Below, in pieces: positions 35,101-43,835 of a stretch of 44,887 nucleotides of DNA. The position numbers and the translations under genes are program-made. Every line of letters begins with the position of its first letter. The first letter of the stretch is position 1. Origin of the DNA: Planctomycetota bacterium (lineage in GTDB: Bacteria; Planctomycetota; UBA8108; UBA1146); assembly GCA_014240375.1 (NCBI GenBank), contig JAAZXB010000007.1:27609-72495 (forward strand). Direction: 5' to 3'. The notes below the pieces were generated by a model. It ran no database searches. It had not been told where the DNA came from and saw nothing but the letters and a program-made list of their open reading frames with translations.

Positions 35101-35277
35101 GGATTGATTCCATTGCTGTTTGCTACCGGAAGCGGAAGTGAAGTGCAAAGGCCGCTGGCGACGGTGGTGGTCGGCGGACTCGCCACATCGACGGTGTTGA
35201 CGTTGCTAGTGCTACCGGTGCTGTACCGATGGTTTTGCGGCGGACCATCCGACGATGGATCATCCGCCCGGATGTAA
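32188..35277 (+). CDS. Heavy-metal efflux RND transporter, CzcA/CusA family
   Basis: Inner-membrane proton/metal antiporter that drives the tripartite pump. The ATG has an AGAGGAG site. At 1029 residues it is full length, with the RND pattern: TM1 near 15-32, a large periplasmic loop, TM2-6 at about 340-500, a second loop, and TM7-12 at about 860-1015. MPVDAFPDVSPNLVQVFT and AISGLPGTEKIRS-type segments (here SLSGLPGTEKIRSVSNFGLSVV) are typical of the HME branch. In TM4 the proton-relay segment reads AISIGMLVDGAIVMVEN. D405 and E412 are kept, but the DFG aspartate typical of Zn/Co/Cd CzcA is S399. It does not match the CusA VDAA form either. Substrate is therefore uncertain. It converges on the AKR gene with 7 nt between stops. 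Confidence 0.93.
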   Translation: MLEPLIRACLRSPLMVVVIGSIVMGAGIFSYQRMPVDAFPDVSPNLVQVFTVTEGLAPEEIEKYVTYPIEASLSGLPGTEKIRSVSNFGLSVVNVYFEDGMDTYFARRLVGERLQEAREEIPAGFGVPQMGPISTGMGLILFYYLEDTSGSHSLEKLRSIQDWIVKRHLQTVPGVTEVLGIGGDEKQFQVRVHPDALLRYEITLQELIEHVESNNLNVGAQFIEKNDEEFVVRSVGLAASIEDLQRIVVKSIDGRPIYLSALADVEIGSTARRGLQTHNGTGEVVSGMVVKLYGTNSSTVIHRVEEKLAEIEDILPDGIRIVPYYEQKSLVEACVSTVQTALFQEIGLVILVLLVFMGGLRPSIVVALSIPFSVLFSFVLMNYFGITANLMSLGGLAISIGMLVDGAIVMVENVDRRFRNSEQSKSSAVLSACCEVGRPISFAIAIIILVFLPLFTLQGVEGKMFRPLAYTVALAMAGSLLYALTLAPVLCSFVMKKSDPGTTTRENPVNRFFLGLYLPLLRFLVRKRSLAALLAVSLLAIGAITFPQLGSEFTPKLNEGTIVVRLTMAPSISLKESKRVTLLAEKRLVALADVREVVSRIGRGEVGAHADPINSAEMFVLLEPETGKAPEELERSLRKALEGVPGVGVNFTQPIQMNVDELLEGVRAELAIKLFGENLDVLKREADRIASVVSTVEGAVDIQVDQVSGTPQLLIRVNREAIARYGINVSQVQEVIRAAVGGHVAGQIFEGIRRYDILVRYQHQYRDTRESISAILVKTPDGVNVPLSDLVELKEIVGPRQITREQNQRFISIQCNVQGRDIGSFVEEAQAQIDERIDLPPGYLVTWGGQFRLQQEANKRLLLVIPMTLFGVFLLLFGSFNRMGNTLLILLNIPLALVGGVVALWLSGQNLSVPASVGFIALFGIALKNGMVLITCLDQLVREGIDIDEASVKGASMRLRPVLMTALTTALGLIPLLFATGSGSEVQRPLATVVVGGLATSTVLTLLVLPVLYRWFCGGPSDDGSSARM

Positions 35278-35284
35278 GCACTCC

Positions 35285-36520
35285 CTAGGCGAGAAGATCC
35301 TGGGCGAGTTTGAGTCGTCCCTCGATGTCGACTCCCTCGGGGCAGGCACGAATCGCATCTGCAAAATCGATCCCGTCGATCTGACGCTCTGCCGGCGACA
35401 TCCTCCGGTAGAGTTCCTTCGCCCGCTCCGGTTCGTCGTAGCACTCGTAGTACATCAGGTAACGCAAGGCATCGGAGACTCGCGTATTTGCAGCGATCTT
35501 CGGCTGGCAGTGATGATTACAGCCCATGCAGGAGAAGCCGCTGGTACAGGCTGCCAGGCGGTTGAGCTGATGGAAGTCACTCATACCGAGTTTGATGGGA
35601 GACTTGGCTGCCGCAACGTTCTCCTTGAGTAGCTCGAGGCTATCCATGTGGGAAACTGCCGAATCGATGCGCTCGTCAGCCCACACCGCCTTCAGTTTTG
35701 CCTGACCGAGGGTGAAGTCCTTCGACTTGAACTTGATCACCTCTTCCTGAGCGGCAGGCACCGACTTCTGCGTCTTCATGGCGATCAACCCGATCTTTGC
35801 CTTCTTGCACGCGTCGATGGCCTTGTTGAGTTCCTTGTCGCCGTATTGTCCAAAACTGTAGCGAAACATGATGGCATCGATTCCGCCGACCCGGGCCGCC
35901 TTGTTCATCAATTCCACGACATTTCCATCGTGGCAGGAGAATCCGAAGAAGTTGGTCTTGCCCTGCTTCTTCAAGCGATCCCCCATCTCGATGTACTCCT
36001 TCTCGAGGTACTTCTCATCGGAGACGTAGTGCATGAAGAAGAGATCGAGATGGTCCACCTCGAGTTGCTCGAGACAGGTATCCAGATCCCTGGTGTAGGT
36101 TTCCACGGTCGCACGATTGTTTCGGGGGGGAGCCTTGGAAGTGATCCAGATGTTCTCGCGCCCGACCTGCTTGACGAAGGGAGCCAGCGTCTTGTGACTC
36201 TCTCCGCCCGCGTAAACCAGCGCGGTGTCGAGATAATCGACACCCTCTTTGAAACCACGATGGAGCATCTTGTCGTACTTGGGATCGAACACCTGCGAGC
36301 AACCGAAGAGCAGGATCGGAATCTTCTTGCCGGTGGCGCCCAGTTCACGACGCGGAACCTTGGGCAGCAGCTTCTGTCCTTCGGGATCCTGATCGGTCTT
36401 CTTGTCGGTCTCCTTGGGAGGATCCTGGGCGCCCGCTAGGCCACCCATCGCAGACAAACTCGCCCCTGCGACCAGGCTCTTCTTGAGAAAGTCGCGACGG
36501 CCTACTTCGTTTTGCTCCAT
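35285..36520 (-). CDS. Tat-exported aldo/keto reductase with C-terminal Fe-S motif
   Basis: A 411-residue protein exported folded: GRRDFLKKSLVAGASL at 7-22 is a Tat signal, and the ATG at 36520 has GGAGGAATC directly upstream. The AKR barrel follows from about residue 55. The catalytic tetrad is visible as D98 and Y103 (YLDTALVY), K129 (WITSKAPP) and H164 (FFMHYVSD). The C-terminal extension has C325, C331xxC334xxxC338 and C393P, which fits a 4Fe-4S-type cysteine set seen in a ferredoxin-like AKR subgroup. As the periplasm lacks NADPH, electrons may come through Fe-S centres or a bound cofactor; this is inference. It is the last gene of a four-gene set, 32 nt after the Fe-S membrane protein. 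Confidence 0.87.
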   Translation of the reverse strand: MEQNEVGRRDFLKKSLVAGASLSAMGGLAGAQDPPKETDKKTDQDPEGQKLLPKVPRRELGATGKKIPILLFGCSQVFDPKYDKMLHRGFKEGVDYLDTALVYAGGESHKTLAPFVKQVGRENIWITSKAPPRNNRATVETYTRDLDTCLEQLEVDHLDLFFMHYVSDEKYLEKEYIEMGDRLKKQGKTNFFGFSCHDGNVVELMNKAARVGGIDAIMFRYSFGQYGDKELNKAIDACKKAKIGLIAMKTQKSVPAAQEEVIKFKSKDFTLGQAKLKAVWADERIDSAVSHMDSLELLKENVAAAKSPIKLGMSDFHQLNRLAACTSGFSCMGCNHHCQPKIAANTRVSDALRYLMYYECYDEPERAKELYRRMSPAERQIDGIDFADAIRACPEGVDIEGRLKLAQDLLA

Positions 36521-36552
36521 GATTCCTCCACTGCTCTGGTAGGCAGATGATC

Positions 36553-38217
36553 CTACCCTGAACCTGAGCGATTTTTCAGCAGCAAACTGCGCTCCGACGA
36601 GCGACTTTCTCCAACAGCAGTGACATAAACCGCGCGATCATCCCGCACCGGGCACTCTGCCTGGCAAATTCCGCAGCCGATGCACAGATCCGGAACGATG
36701 AACGGCTTGTTCAGTACGACCATCTCATTGAACACCGTCTTCACCTCTTCGTCATGCGTCTGGATCGCTTTCGGTGAGACAGGACACACCTCTTCGCAAA
36801 CGACGCAGGGAATATCCATCGCGTGAGGTAAGCAGCGCCCCTTGTCGAAGAAGGCAGTGCCCAGGACGATGGGACCCTGTTCAACGAACTCTCCCTTTCC
36901 CAGTTTCTCATCGACGGTGATCTTACGGATCGCACCGGTAGGACACACCTCGGAGCAAAGGGTGCACTTCAACTGACAATGCGCGATGTTGAAGTTCATG
37001 ACCGGGGTCCACAGTCCCTCAAGACCTCCCTCCGCCCAGGTTGCAGGCTGCAGGACATTGGTTGGGCAGGAGTTGATGCACTGATCACACTTGATGCACT
37101 TCTCGAGAAACTCCGACTCTTCGACCGAGCCCGGTGGCCGAATCAAGTCCGGTGAGAAGTTCGCATCTGTATTGGTACCGTGGATCTTGAGAAACGGATA
37201 GCCGAGTGCGCCGACGACTCCTGTGAAGAACATCCTTCGCTTGGACACATCGGGAAGCAATTTTACCTGCTTTGTATCGAGTCCAACCATGGTGAAAGAA
37301 AGTGCGTCTTCCGGGCAATCATCGATGCAATTCAAGCATGAGAAGCACTCGCTGACCCGGATGGCAGCCTGCGGATCCGCCGCCCCCTCGCAACGATTCA
37401 TACACATGTTGCAATCGGTGCACTTGTGAACGTCACGATTGATTCGAACCAGCGAAAATCGCGAGACCGCTCCCAGAAGAGCTCCCAGCGGACACAACAC
37501 CCGGCAGAAGAATCTCGGCACGTAGAGATTGGCCCCCACCAGAACCAGCATGAAAAGGCCGATCCAGAAGGACCCGACAAAAATACGGCTCGGCACCCCT
37601 GGGGCAAACTTGATCTGGTCGATCCATAGCGGGTCGATTCCAGGAATCGCATCGATGGACATGTCCACCATCGGAGCGACCACTGTGGCCACGGTGCGAT
37701 ACATCAGGCAGATGGGATCGAGTAATCCGATCTGAAGAGCGCCCATCGCCGCCATGATCAGCAAGACCGTCAGGACTGCGTACTTGAAGAAGTACATATC
37801 CCGGTATCGATTGCGGTCGAAATTATCCTTGGCCTTGTGTACGTTGAAGAGCCAACCGACAAATTGGTGCAGCGTGCCGTAAGGGCAGATCCAGTTGCAG
37901 AACACTCTCCCCGCCAGCAGCGTCAATCCCAGCACCAGCAATCCCCAGCCCAGATACCGGTACACATATCCGGTAGAGAGCATGGTGGAGATCATCACCA
38001 ACGGATCCATCTCCAGAATTCGAGAGACCGGATAACCCTCCAGTCTCGATGTCCAGGTCAGCCAGCACAAAACCAAAAAGGCGGTGAAGAAAAAGACCTG
38101 CGAGACGATTCTCACATTGGTCAGCCGCAACTTCTTTCGTACAGGAGGCGGAAACATCTTCACCGTAGATGTAGGTAGAGTCTTTTCTGGTTCCGGAATC
38201 TCAGAAGCAGTGTTCAA
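36553..38217 (-). CDS. NapH-NapG-like fusion: polyferredoxin membrane protein
   Basis: A 554-residue protein. The N-terminal half is NapH-like, with membrane helices about 36-54, 88-106, 145-165 and 212-232 and the paired C107xxxC111P and C238xxxC242P motifs. It is followed by two 4Fe-4S sets (C266/269/272/276 and C291/294/297/301). A second unit begins at [19 protein letters not shown] (327-344), which resembles a Tat signal. After it come [15 protein letters not shown] and three to four further cysteine sets (C374/377/380/384; C414/418/421/425; C471/474/478; C512/515/518/522), as in NapG. Such proteins carry electrons from quinol to periplasmic partners. It overlaps the DUF362 gene (ATGA) and precedes the AKR gene. 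Confidence 0.88.
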   Translation of the reverse strand: MNTASEIPEPEKTLPTSTVKMFPPPVRKKLRLTNVRIVSQVFFFTAFLVLCWLTWTSRLEGYPVSRILEMDPLVMISTMLSTGYVYRYLGWGLLVLGLTLLAGRVFCNWICPYGTLHQFVGWLFNVHKAKDNFDRNRYRDMYFFKYAVLTVLLIMAAMGALQIGLLDPICLMYRTVATVVAPMVDMSIDAIPGIDPLWIDQIKFAPGVPSRIFVGSFWIGLFMLVLVGANLYVPRFFCRVLCPLGALLGAVSRFSLVRINRDVHKCTDCNMCMNRCEGAADPQAAIRVSECFSCLNCIDDCPEDALSFTMVGLDTKQVKLLPDVSKRRMFFTGVVGALGYPFLKIHGTNTDANFSPDLIRPPGSVEESEFLEKCIKCDQCINSCPTNVLQPATWAEGGLEGLWTPVMNFNIAHCQLKCTLCSEVCPTGAIRKITVDEKLGKGEFVEQGPIVLGTAFFDKGRCLPHAMDIPCVVCEEVCPVSPKAIQTHDEEVKTVFNEMVVLNKPFIVPDLCIGCGICQAECPVRDDRAVYVTAVGESRSSERSLLLKNRSGSG

Positions 38218-39308
38218 GTGATCTCCCGGAGGCGACCCTCATAATCTACCCTGCCTGCACCCTTCAGTTCGGCCTTGTGAAGATACTCTGGTAACTGATG
38301 TGGATCTCTCTCCAAGAGATGCTGAAAAGCCCAGGCGTCCTGGGCCACAGGATCGAGGGATGCCATCACCACATCGCGGGTCACGACATTTGAAGGATCC
38401 CCGCCGGTCGGTCCGTTCTCCATCAGCACCTTTGTTCCATCGAGAACCGTCAAGGTCGGTCGAATCATGATGGACAGATCGGAAACGATCTCATGAATGT
38501 CCTGGTGAAACTGATTTCTACGTCCTCCGAGCAATCCGTACCAGTTCTTGATTCCCATCGATGCGAAGCAGAGGTTGTGATCCTTGACCGGCGCGACTCC
38601 GATCACCTTATCCACATTGGTGAAGGGGCGGTGGAAGAAGGCCCATTCCTCGATCAAGGTGGCGCCCGGTGTGTTGAGCTGCTTGAACGCATTGGGGTCG
38701 GGTAGGTAGACGCGACCACCCGCTTTCTCGGTGGCCTTGCGAATCCCCGTCTTCATGAAGCAATCAGACGGTGACTCGATGGGGTTGTCGCAAACTCTCA
38801 CTTCTTGAGCTCGACAATCGACCAGCAACATCTGGATCAACGCCTCGATGAGAGCCGGCTGGCTGGTGGCACCTAGCGCCGGGGCCCGATCAAACGCCAC
38901 ATTAGGTTTCACCAGCACGATGTCGCCGGGCTGGATGTAATGCTTCACCCCTCCCACGGCATCGAGAGCCTTTCGAAGCATCTGGTCTGGAGTCCCTCCT
39001 CGACCGATACCAACGTCAGCAGTCTGGCCGATCGGCTTGGCCACTCGGAAATCATCGAGCCGAACTGGCTTCAGGACCGGTTTGCTGAGAAGCCCGGTGC
39101 TGTCCCTGAGCGAAAGTGGCCACTTTTCTGGAGCCAGACTCAGGTAACCTGCTGTACCGAGCAATCCGGCAGCCGCTCCGAGGCGGCCAAGGAAAACGCG
39201 TCGCTCCATCGGCGCCTTCTGGTATTCGGGATGCTGGATCGGCTTCTTCCTGGGTGTACGGCTGGCATCGGAGTTCGAGGGCTGGTTCGGAGTTTCAGCA
39301 TCATTCAT
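38214..39308 (-). CDS. DUF362 domain protein with Tat signal
   Basis: A 364-residue protein. The N-terminus is a long hydrophilic lead, then [22 protein letters not shown] at 35-56, a Tat-type signal with the twin arginine at 36-37. The rest fits the DUF362 fold: [33 protein letters not shown], a [11 protein letters not shown] segment, [33 protein letters not shown] and [19 protein letters not shown]362 proteins are of unknown biochemical function and often sit with Fe-S genes. Here no ferredoxin domain follows in the same chain. Its ATG overlaps the stop of the upstream gene (TGATG) and its stop overlaps the Fe-S gene. The co-translation argues for one complex. Confidence 0.83.
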   Translation of the reverse strand: MNDAETPNQPSNSDASRTPRKKPIQHPEYQKAPMERRVFLGRLGAAAGLLGTAGYLSLAPEKWPLSLRDSTGLLSKPVLKPVRLDDFRVAKPIGQTADVGIGRGGTPDQMLRKALDAVGGVKHYIQPGDIVLVKPNVAFDRAPALGATSQPALIEALIQMLLVDCRAQEVRVCDNPIESPSDCFMKTGIRKATEKAGGRVYLPDPNAFKQLNTPGATLIEEWAFFHRPFTNVDKVIGVAPVKDHNLCFASMGIKNWYGLLGGRRNQFHQDIHEIVSDLSIMIRPTLTVLDGTKVLMENGPTGGDPSNVVTRDVVMASLDPVAQDAWAFQHLLERDPHQLPEYLHKAELKGAGRVDYEGRLREIT

Positions 39309-40471
39309 CAGTTCTCCCCCTCCTGCTCGGTATCGTAGCCCGGCTCATCTCCACCGTCTGCCTCCAATTCCTGTGTCGGTACGGGGCCCGTGAGTTGCAG
39401 GCGTAGCGAAGCCAGTTGCGCCTCAGCGGCCAATCGGTCCGAATGCCGTTCGATGCCAAAGAGATGTATGCCTTCCTGCGCCAACCCGAAATAGGTCTCC
39501 AGGAACTGGTGTTTCAGCAATATCTGCCCCGGCGATGAATCGATGACATCGTAATCCTCCAGAAGTTCACGGTGCAACTGCTCAAACAACTGCTGTGCAG
39601 CAGCGTCAGAAACAGCCGAGTGAATGAAGATTCGTGCAACTTCATCGCCCTCGATGCTGGCAAACCAGAAGTTACTGGCAAATCGATACTGGAAGACATT
39701 GGTCGGCTGGTAGGCGATTCGATCGAATTCGATCTGCATCTCTTGATGAAGAGTTGCGTAACCATCGGGAAGAGAATCATCGATGTTCCGCTCTGAAAGT
39801 GAAGCCACCACTCGTGCAGTCATCTCTTCCACCATGGCACCCGGTTCATCGGCGGTGATCTGGAAAAAGAGGGAACCACAGATTCCAATCGCTCCCATCG
39901 AACTGGTGGTGTGCTGAACACTTCCCTCTTGCCTGACCGGCTTGTTGCCTCGTAATTCCTGGTAAACTCCCAGCCCTCCCTCAAAGGTGCCCTGGTCATA
40001 GAGGTAAACATCCACGTAGCGACCCGATGCCGGATGTTCGAGTTGTAGTACTTGCAGCTCCTCGAAGCCAAACTTCAGATACTGCTCCGCCTGACCATTG
40101 ATCTTCTCGAACAGGTTATCCCGATCGAAAATTTGTGGATCTCCATGGGCTCGCCAACCACCAGAGAGAAGAGACTGATCGAAGGGCCCCAGGCGAACGA
40201 CAACGGTATCGTTCTCGGCCAGTGTCGGATCTCGCCATCTCTTGAGAGGGGTCTTGTAGAGATTGTCCTCGACCGATTGCGCAATCAGCAGGGAGGTCTC
40301 GATATCTCGCTCGCCCGGATCGTAGTGGTCTCGCTGTTCGATCAGCCAGACTGCCATTGCGATGATGGAGAGCAGGAGAACCATCCCCACCACCGTTTCG
40401 GTTCGAGAGATCACCTTTCGAAGGAGCTTTGGACGCCCCAATCGATTGAAGATCTTGCCCTTTCTCGCCAT
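39308..40471 (-). CDS. DUF6599-like membrane-anchored protein
   Basis: A 387-residue protein, first gene of the redox set. The ATG at 40471 has a GGAGGAT site. A basic N-terminus is followed by one membrane helix at about 26-44 (VVGMVLLLSIIAMAVWLI), with the remaining chain on the outer side. The exported part has GDPQIFDRDNLFEKINGQAEQYLKFGFEELQVLQLEH and a later DVYLYDQGTFEGGLGVYQELRG; this resembles DUF6599-type proteins, judged from memory of the pattern. No cysteine cluster or cofactor motif is evident. It may be an assembly or anchoring partner for the DUF362 and Fe-S proteins. The 181-nt region upstream is shared with the divergent esterase gene. Confidence 0.7.
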   Translation of the reverse strand: MARKGKIFNRLGRPKLLRKVISRTETVVGMVLLLSIIAMAVWLIEQRDHYDPGERDIETSLLIAQSVEDNLYKTPLKRWRDPTLAENDTVVVRLGPFDQSLLSGGWRAHGDPQIFDRDNLFEKINGQAEQYLKFGFEELQVLQLEHPASGRYVDVYLYDQGTFEGGLGVYQELRGNKPVRQEGSVQHTTSSMGAIGICGSLFFQITADEPGAMVEEMTARVVASLSERNIDDSLPDGYATLHQEMQIEFDRIAYQPTNVFQYRFASNFWFASIEGDEVARIFIHSAVSDAAAQQLFEQLHRELLEDYDVIDSSPGQILLKHQFLETYFGLAQEGIHLFGIERHSDRLAAEAQLASLRLQLTGPVPTQELEADGGDEPGYDTEQEGEN

Positions 40472-40651
40472 CTATCCTCCAGAGCATTCGCCACAGCAAT
40501 ATAAAACTCGATTGCCCGCACACAGTCTACGGCCTGTGCCTTGTCGGGTAAAAGGTCGGACCGAGCGAGTCTCTATCATGACGGCGAGAATCTTGAGAGG
40601 CTATTCCCGAAGGAATGTGGACCCACTCGAAGCAGATTAGCAGGAGTAAAC

Positions 40652-42124
40652 ATGACCGGCAGTACCAGTACCCTGTTGCTCACCCTTGCCATGACGATGG
40701 TGATCATCGTCCCCTCTGTTGCCCAGGAGACCCCTGCCTTGCTGCCAGATCCGGACGGTAAGCCACCGGTGACCAGCAAACCGGTCAAGGTGTACATCCT
40801 TTCGGGCCAATCGAACATGGTGGGGATCGGCCAGGTCAATGGCGGATTCTCACGCTGGTCTGACTTCTCCGATCTCACCGTTTCCGTCTATCAAGGGACC
40901 TACTCCGCAACCACGGATTACGACCAATCGACACCGATCCAGATCAAAGATCTGCCCGAGTACGGCGGCGTGAATCCCACTCCCTTTCCAGGTGGCGGAG
41001 TGCAAGTTGTCCGGGGATGGATGAATATAAAAGACGCCGGTCTCTTCCGTTTCAAACCGGGCTATCAAGCCAGTACTTTCTGCATCATGGAACTGGATGG
41101 CGTCGAGGTTTATCGAAGAGAAGTGGGGAAAGAACCCTTTTACAACGATTTCCAGACCACCGCTGGCAAGAAGTACTCCTTCAAGCTGACCTTCTTGACC
41201 GCGGCAGCCGATGGTCTCGGCTGGTTCGGAAGGATCGATGTTCCAGGAACCCTGCATACGGTCGTTCACACCGATGGGAAGTTCCCTCACCTGGTGGATG
41301 ATGCGGGAAACTGGACGGTTCGAAACGATGTCTGGTACAAGGGCGTGGTCACGGCCACGGCGAACAAGTGGTTATCTGTGGGTTGCGGCTCCGGCAGTAA
41401 CACGATCGGACCGGAACTTCAGTTCGGACACATCATGGGTGACTACCACGACGAACCGGTCATCATCCTCAAGGCGTCCCAGGGCAATAGAAGCCTTGGC
41501 TGGGATATCCTTCCCCCCGGAAGCGAGAGGTTTACCCACGAAGGTAGAACCTATGCCGGATACAACGACTCGATTCCGTCATGGACCGAGGATGATCCCG
41601 GTAAGGAAGTGAACTGGTACGCCGGCAAGCAGTACGACGATTTCGTCAGAGAAACTCATGCGATACTGGATCACTTCTCGACTCACTTCCCACAGTACAA
41701 GGATCAGGGTTATGAAATCGCTGGATTTGTCTGGTGGCAGGGACACAAGGATGGAAATCCGGCGCACGCCAGCCGCTACGAGTTGAATCTGGTTCACTAC
41801 ATCCGCAGCATCCGGGCCGAGTTCAAGGCACCCGAGGCTCCCTTTGTGATTGCCACCATCGGATTCAACGGCTGGGAAATGGCAGGTCCTCATCTGACCG
41901 TTGCCAGCGCCCAACTTGCGGTCAGTGGCGAAACGGGCAAGTATCCCGAGTTCTCCGGCAATGTCCTCACCGTGGAAACTCGTGATTTCTGGAAAGACGC
42001 GGCAATCTCCCCCCGAAATCAGGGGTTCCATTACAACCAGAATGCCGAGACCTACATGCTGGTCGGCGATTCACTCGGCAACGGTATGGTCCAGTTGCTG
42101 AATGGGAAAATTAATAGAAACTGA
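40652..42124 (+). CDS. Secreted sialate O-acetylesterase-like (SASA) protein with inserted beta domain
   Basis: A 490-residue exported SGNH-type esterase. The ATG at 40652 has CAGGAG upstream; earlier in-frame starts lack one. A signal peptide (LLLTLAMTMVIIVPSVAQ) precedes the catalytic fold. Block I is VKVYILSGQSNMVGIGQ with S54 as predicted nucleophile. GPELQFGHIMGD and KASQGNRSLGWD form the middle blocks. VWWQGHKDGN and a C-terminal RDFW...FHYNQ supply the probable catalytic Asp and His. Between about residues 100 and 240 an extra domain with a PA14-like beta pattern is inserted (AGLFRFKPGY, VVHTDGKFPH), perhaps carbohydrate-binding. The sialate label is the family name; a different acetylated polysaccharide may be the substrate. 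Confidence 0.78.
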   Translation: MTGSTSTLLLTLAMTMVIIVPSVAQETPALLPDPDGKPPVTSKPVKVYILSGQSNMVGIGQVNGGFSRWSDFSDLTVSVYQGTYSATTDYDQSTPIQIKDLPEYGGVNPTPFPGGGVQVVRGWMNIKDAGLFRFKPGYQASTFCIMELDGVEVYRREVGKEPFYNDFQTTAGKKYSFKLTFLTAAADGLGWFGRIDVPGTLHTVVHTDGKFPHLVDDAGNWTVRNDVWYKGVVTATANKWLSVGCGSGSNTIGPELQFGHIMGDYHDEPVIILKASQGNRSLGWDILPPGSERFTHEGRTYAGYNDSIPSWTEDDPGKEVNWYAGKQYDDFVRETHAILDHFSTHFPQYKDQGYEIAGFVWWQGHKDGNPAHASRYELNLVHYIRSIRAEFKAPEAPFVIATIGFNGWEMAGPHLTVASAQLAVSGETGKYPEFSGNVLTVETRDFWKDAAISPRNQGFHYNQNAETYMLVGDSLGNGMVQLLNGKINRN

Positions 42125-42198
42125 TTCACACCCCGTTTCTTCCGATTGAGTTATCCTTGGATGTCGCCGGTGATTTCCAGCCATGATCAGGAGGATCG

Positions 42199-43284
42199 AT
42201 GAGCCTGTCTTTTTTGTTGTCTGTAGCCTTGCTCTCAGCACCGAGTTCAACGGTCGATGTCAGCGAATCCATCCGAAGCGCCTATCGAGACCTGGTCACT
42301 GCCGAGGCCAGTGGCAACTTGCCTGCCACTCGTCGCCACACACTCGCACTCATCCACGCTTGCCAGGATCAAGACCTCGAAGAGTTGTTGAAAACCGATG
42401 AAGATCTTGCGGTGCTGAGAGGCTGTCTCCTGACCATCGGCACCGACCATGGTCTCAAGGGTAGGCAAGCGGAAGCGGCTCGCATGCTGAGTGCCGTGGT
42501 GGACAGGTTCCCTACCAGCGCCGAGACGAAGAGGGCCGTGGTGCCACTGGCACGGGCTCATTCGGAACTGGGAAATCTCGACGCAGCTCTCGCTACCATC
42601 CGAAAGGCGACCGAACTGCTCGAAGAGGGCAGTCCTGAGATTCGTGAAGCGTGGTTACTTCGAGGTGATCTTCATGCCGCCTGCGGCGAACAACTCGATG
42701 CGCGGCGCGCCTGGAGTCGACTCGCCGATGATCTCAATCGCAACGGTGAGGATGCACGAGCCCGGCGCAACATGACCGTCCGTTTGAAATTGCTGGGAAA
42801 GTCCGCTCCAGAGATCGCCGGCGCGACCTGGTTTGGTGGCGAGGAACAGCCTTTATCGAAGTGCAAAGGAAAGGTCGTGCTGCTCGATTTCTGGGCCACA
42901 TGGTGCGGCCCCTGTCGGCTGCTGATGCCGGGCCTCGATCACATCTACGAGAGCCGCAAGGAGCAAGGATTGATGGTCCTGGGAGTGACCAAACCATACG
43001 CCCGGGGCTGGATGCCCTCCAAGGATGATCGCTCCCGTGGTCAAGGAGTCACAGGACTCAACGGAAGCAGTTTCCCCCAGCATCTGCTCGATTTCCGGCG
43101 ACGATTCGGCATTTCCTACCCGTTCGTCATCACGGGGAAGAGTCAGTTCGATAGTTACGGTGTCGGTGGAATTCCGATGGTGGTGCTGATCGATCGCAAC
43201 GGAGTCATCGCTTCGGTCAGGGTCGGGGCGGGTGGAGAAGGGATGCTCGAAGCAACCATCGATCGATTACTCGAGAAGAAGTAA
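42199..43284 (+). CDS. TlpA-like thioredoxin with N-terminal helical repeats
   Basis: A 361-residue exported protein. The ATG at 42199 has AGGAGGATCG directly upstream, and a signal peptide covers about residues 1-15. Residues about 20-195 are TPR-like helices (for example AARMLSAVVDRFPTSAETKRAVVPLARAHSELGNLDAALATIRKATEL). A TlpA/thioredoxin domain follows, with FWATWCGPCR (active-site cysteines 236 and 239) and the cis-proline in GGIPMVVLID. The WCGPC site and location predict a disulfide reductase or chaperone thiol partner in the periplasm. It converges on the MauE-like gene with 53 nt between stops. Role in cytochrome maturation or oxidative stress is inference. Confidence 0.85.
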   Translation: MSLSFLLSVALLSAPSSTVDVSESIRSAYRDLVTAEASGNLPATRRHTLALIHACQDQDLEELLKTDEDLAVLRGCLLTIGTDHGLKGRQAEAARMLSAVVDRFPTSAETKRAVVPLARAHSELGNLDAALATIRKATELLEEGSPEIREAWLLRGDLHAACGEQLDARRAWSRLADDLNRNGEDARARRNMTVRLKLLGKSAPEIAGATWFGGEEQPLSKCKGKVVLLDFWATWCGPCRLLMPGLDHIYESRKEQGLMVLGVTKPYARGWMPSKDDRSRGQGVTGLNGSSFPQHLLDFRRRFGISYPFVITGKSQFDSYGVGGIPMVVLIDRNGVIASVRVGAGGEGMLEATIDRLLEKK

Positions 43285-43337
43285 TCTTCGATGATGATCT
43301 CAGCTGGCTGATCGACCGATCAGGAGCGGGTCGAACC

Positions 43338-43835
43338 TCAGCCTCCGAGGCCGCCACGGAATCTAGTTGAGCGGCTCAACAAGATCCACAGCGAGAGCAG
43401 CAGCAATCCACAATTGGTTGCGAGCTTGGGACAGATCGGAATCTTGCCACTACCGCAACCGCAATCGGCCACCACATCACACAGGCCATCGAAGCCGACT
43501 TCCGTTCCGACCAGAGACAGTCCCAACTTCAAGACCATCGGCGTGAAGAGTGCCAGCATCGCAGTGGTCAGCAGAGCAGCACTGCGCAGCTGGATGCCAC
43601 TCAATAATGCTGCAGCGCAAAGCACCTCGATCCATGGCAAGATCACCGCAAGGCTGTTGATGATCCAGGAAGGATGCAACGGCAACACTTCGTATCCTTT
43701 GAGGCTCTTCAAGAAGGGGACCGGATCACCGATTTTCTCGGCACCGTAGTAGAGGAAAGTGAATCCGACGATGATCCTGGCCAGAAGTAACGGCAAACCG
43801 GTTGCGTCCAGCCGACGAAGTGGCTCGATATCCAT
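43338..43835 (-). CDS. MauE/DoxX-like cysteine-containing membrane protein
   Basis: A 165-residue inner-membrane protein with about four hydrophobic helices (14-30, 58-80, 85-108, 141-154). The start is taken as ATG 43835, which overlaps the rhodanese stop as TGATG; a longer frame to 43883 would overlap the upstream gene more. MauE-like signs are the LLARIIVGFTFLYYGAEKIGDP segment and a C-terminal cysteine-rich loop with C119, C125, C127, C135 and C142 (DCGCGSGKIPICPKL). The C-x-C pattern suggests disulfide-handling in the envelope. Coupled translation with the rhodanese implies a shared sulfur or thiol role. Confidence 0.8.
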   Translation of the reverse strand: MDIEPLRRLDATGLPLLLARIIVGFTFLYYGAEKIGDPVPFLKSLKGYEVLPLHPSWIINSLAVILPWIEVLCAAALLSGIQLRSAALLTTAMLALFTPMVLKLGLSLVGTEVGFDGLCDVVADCGCGSGKIPICPKLATNCGLLLLSLWILLSRSTRFRGGLGG

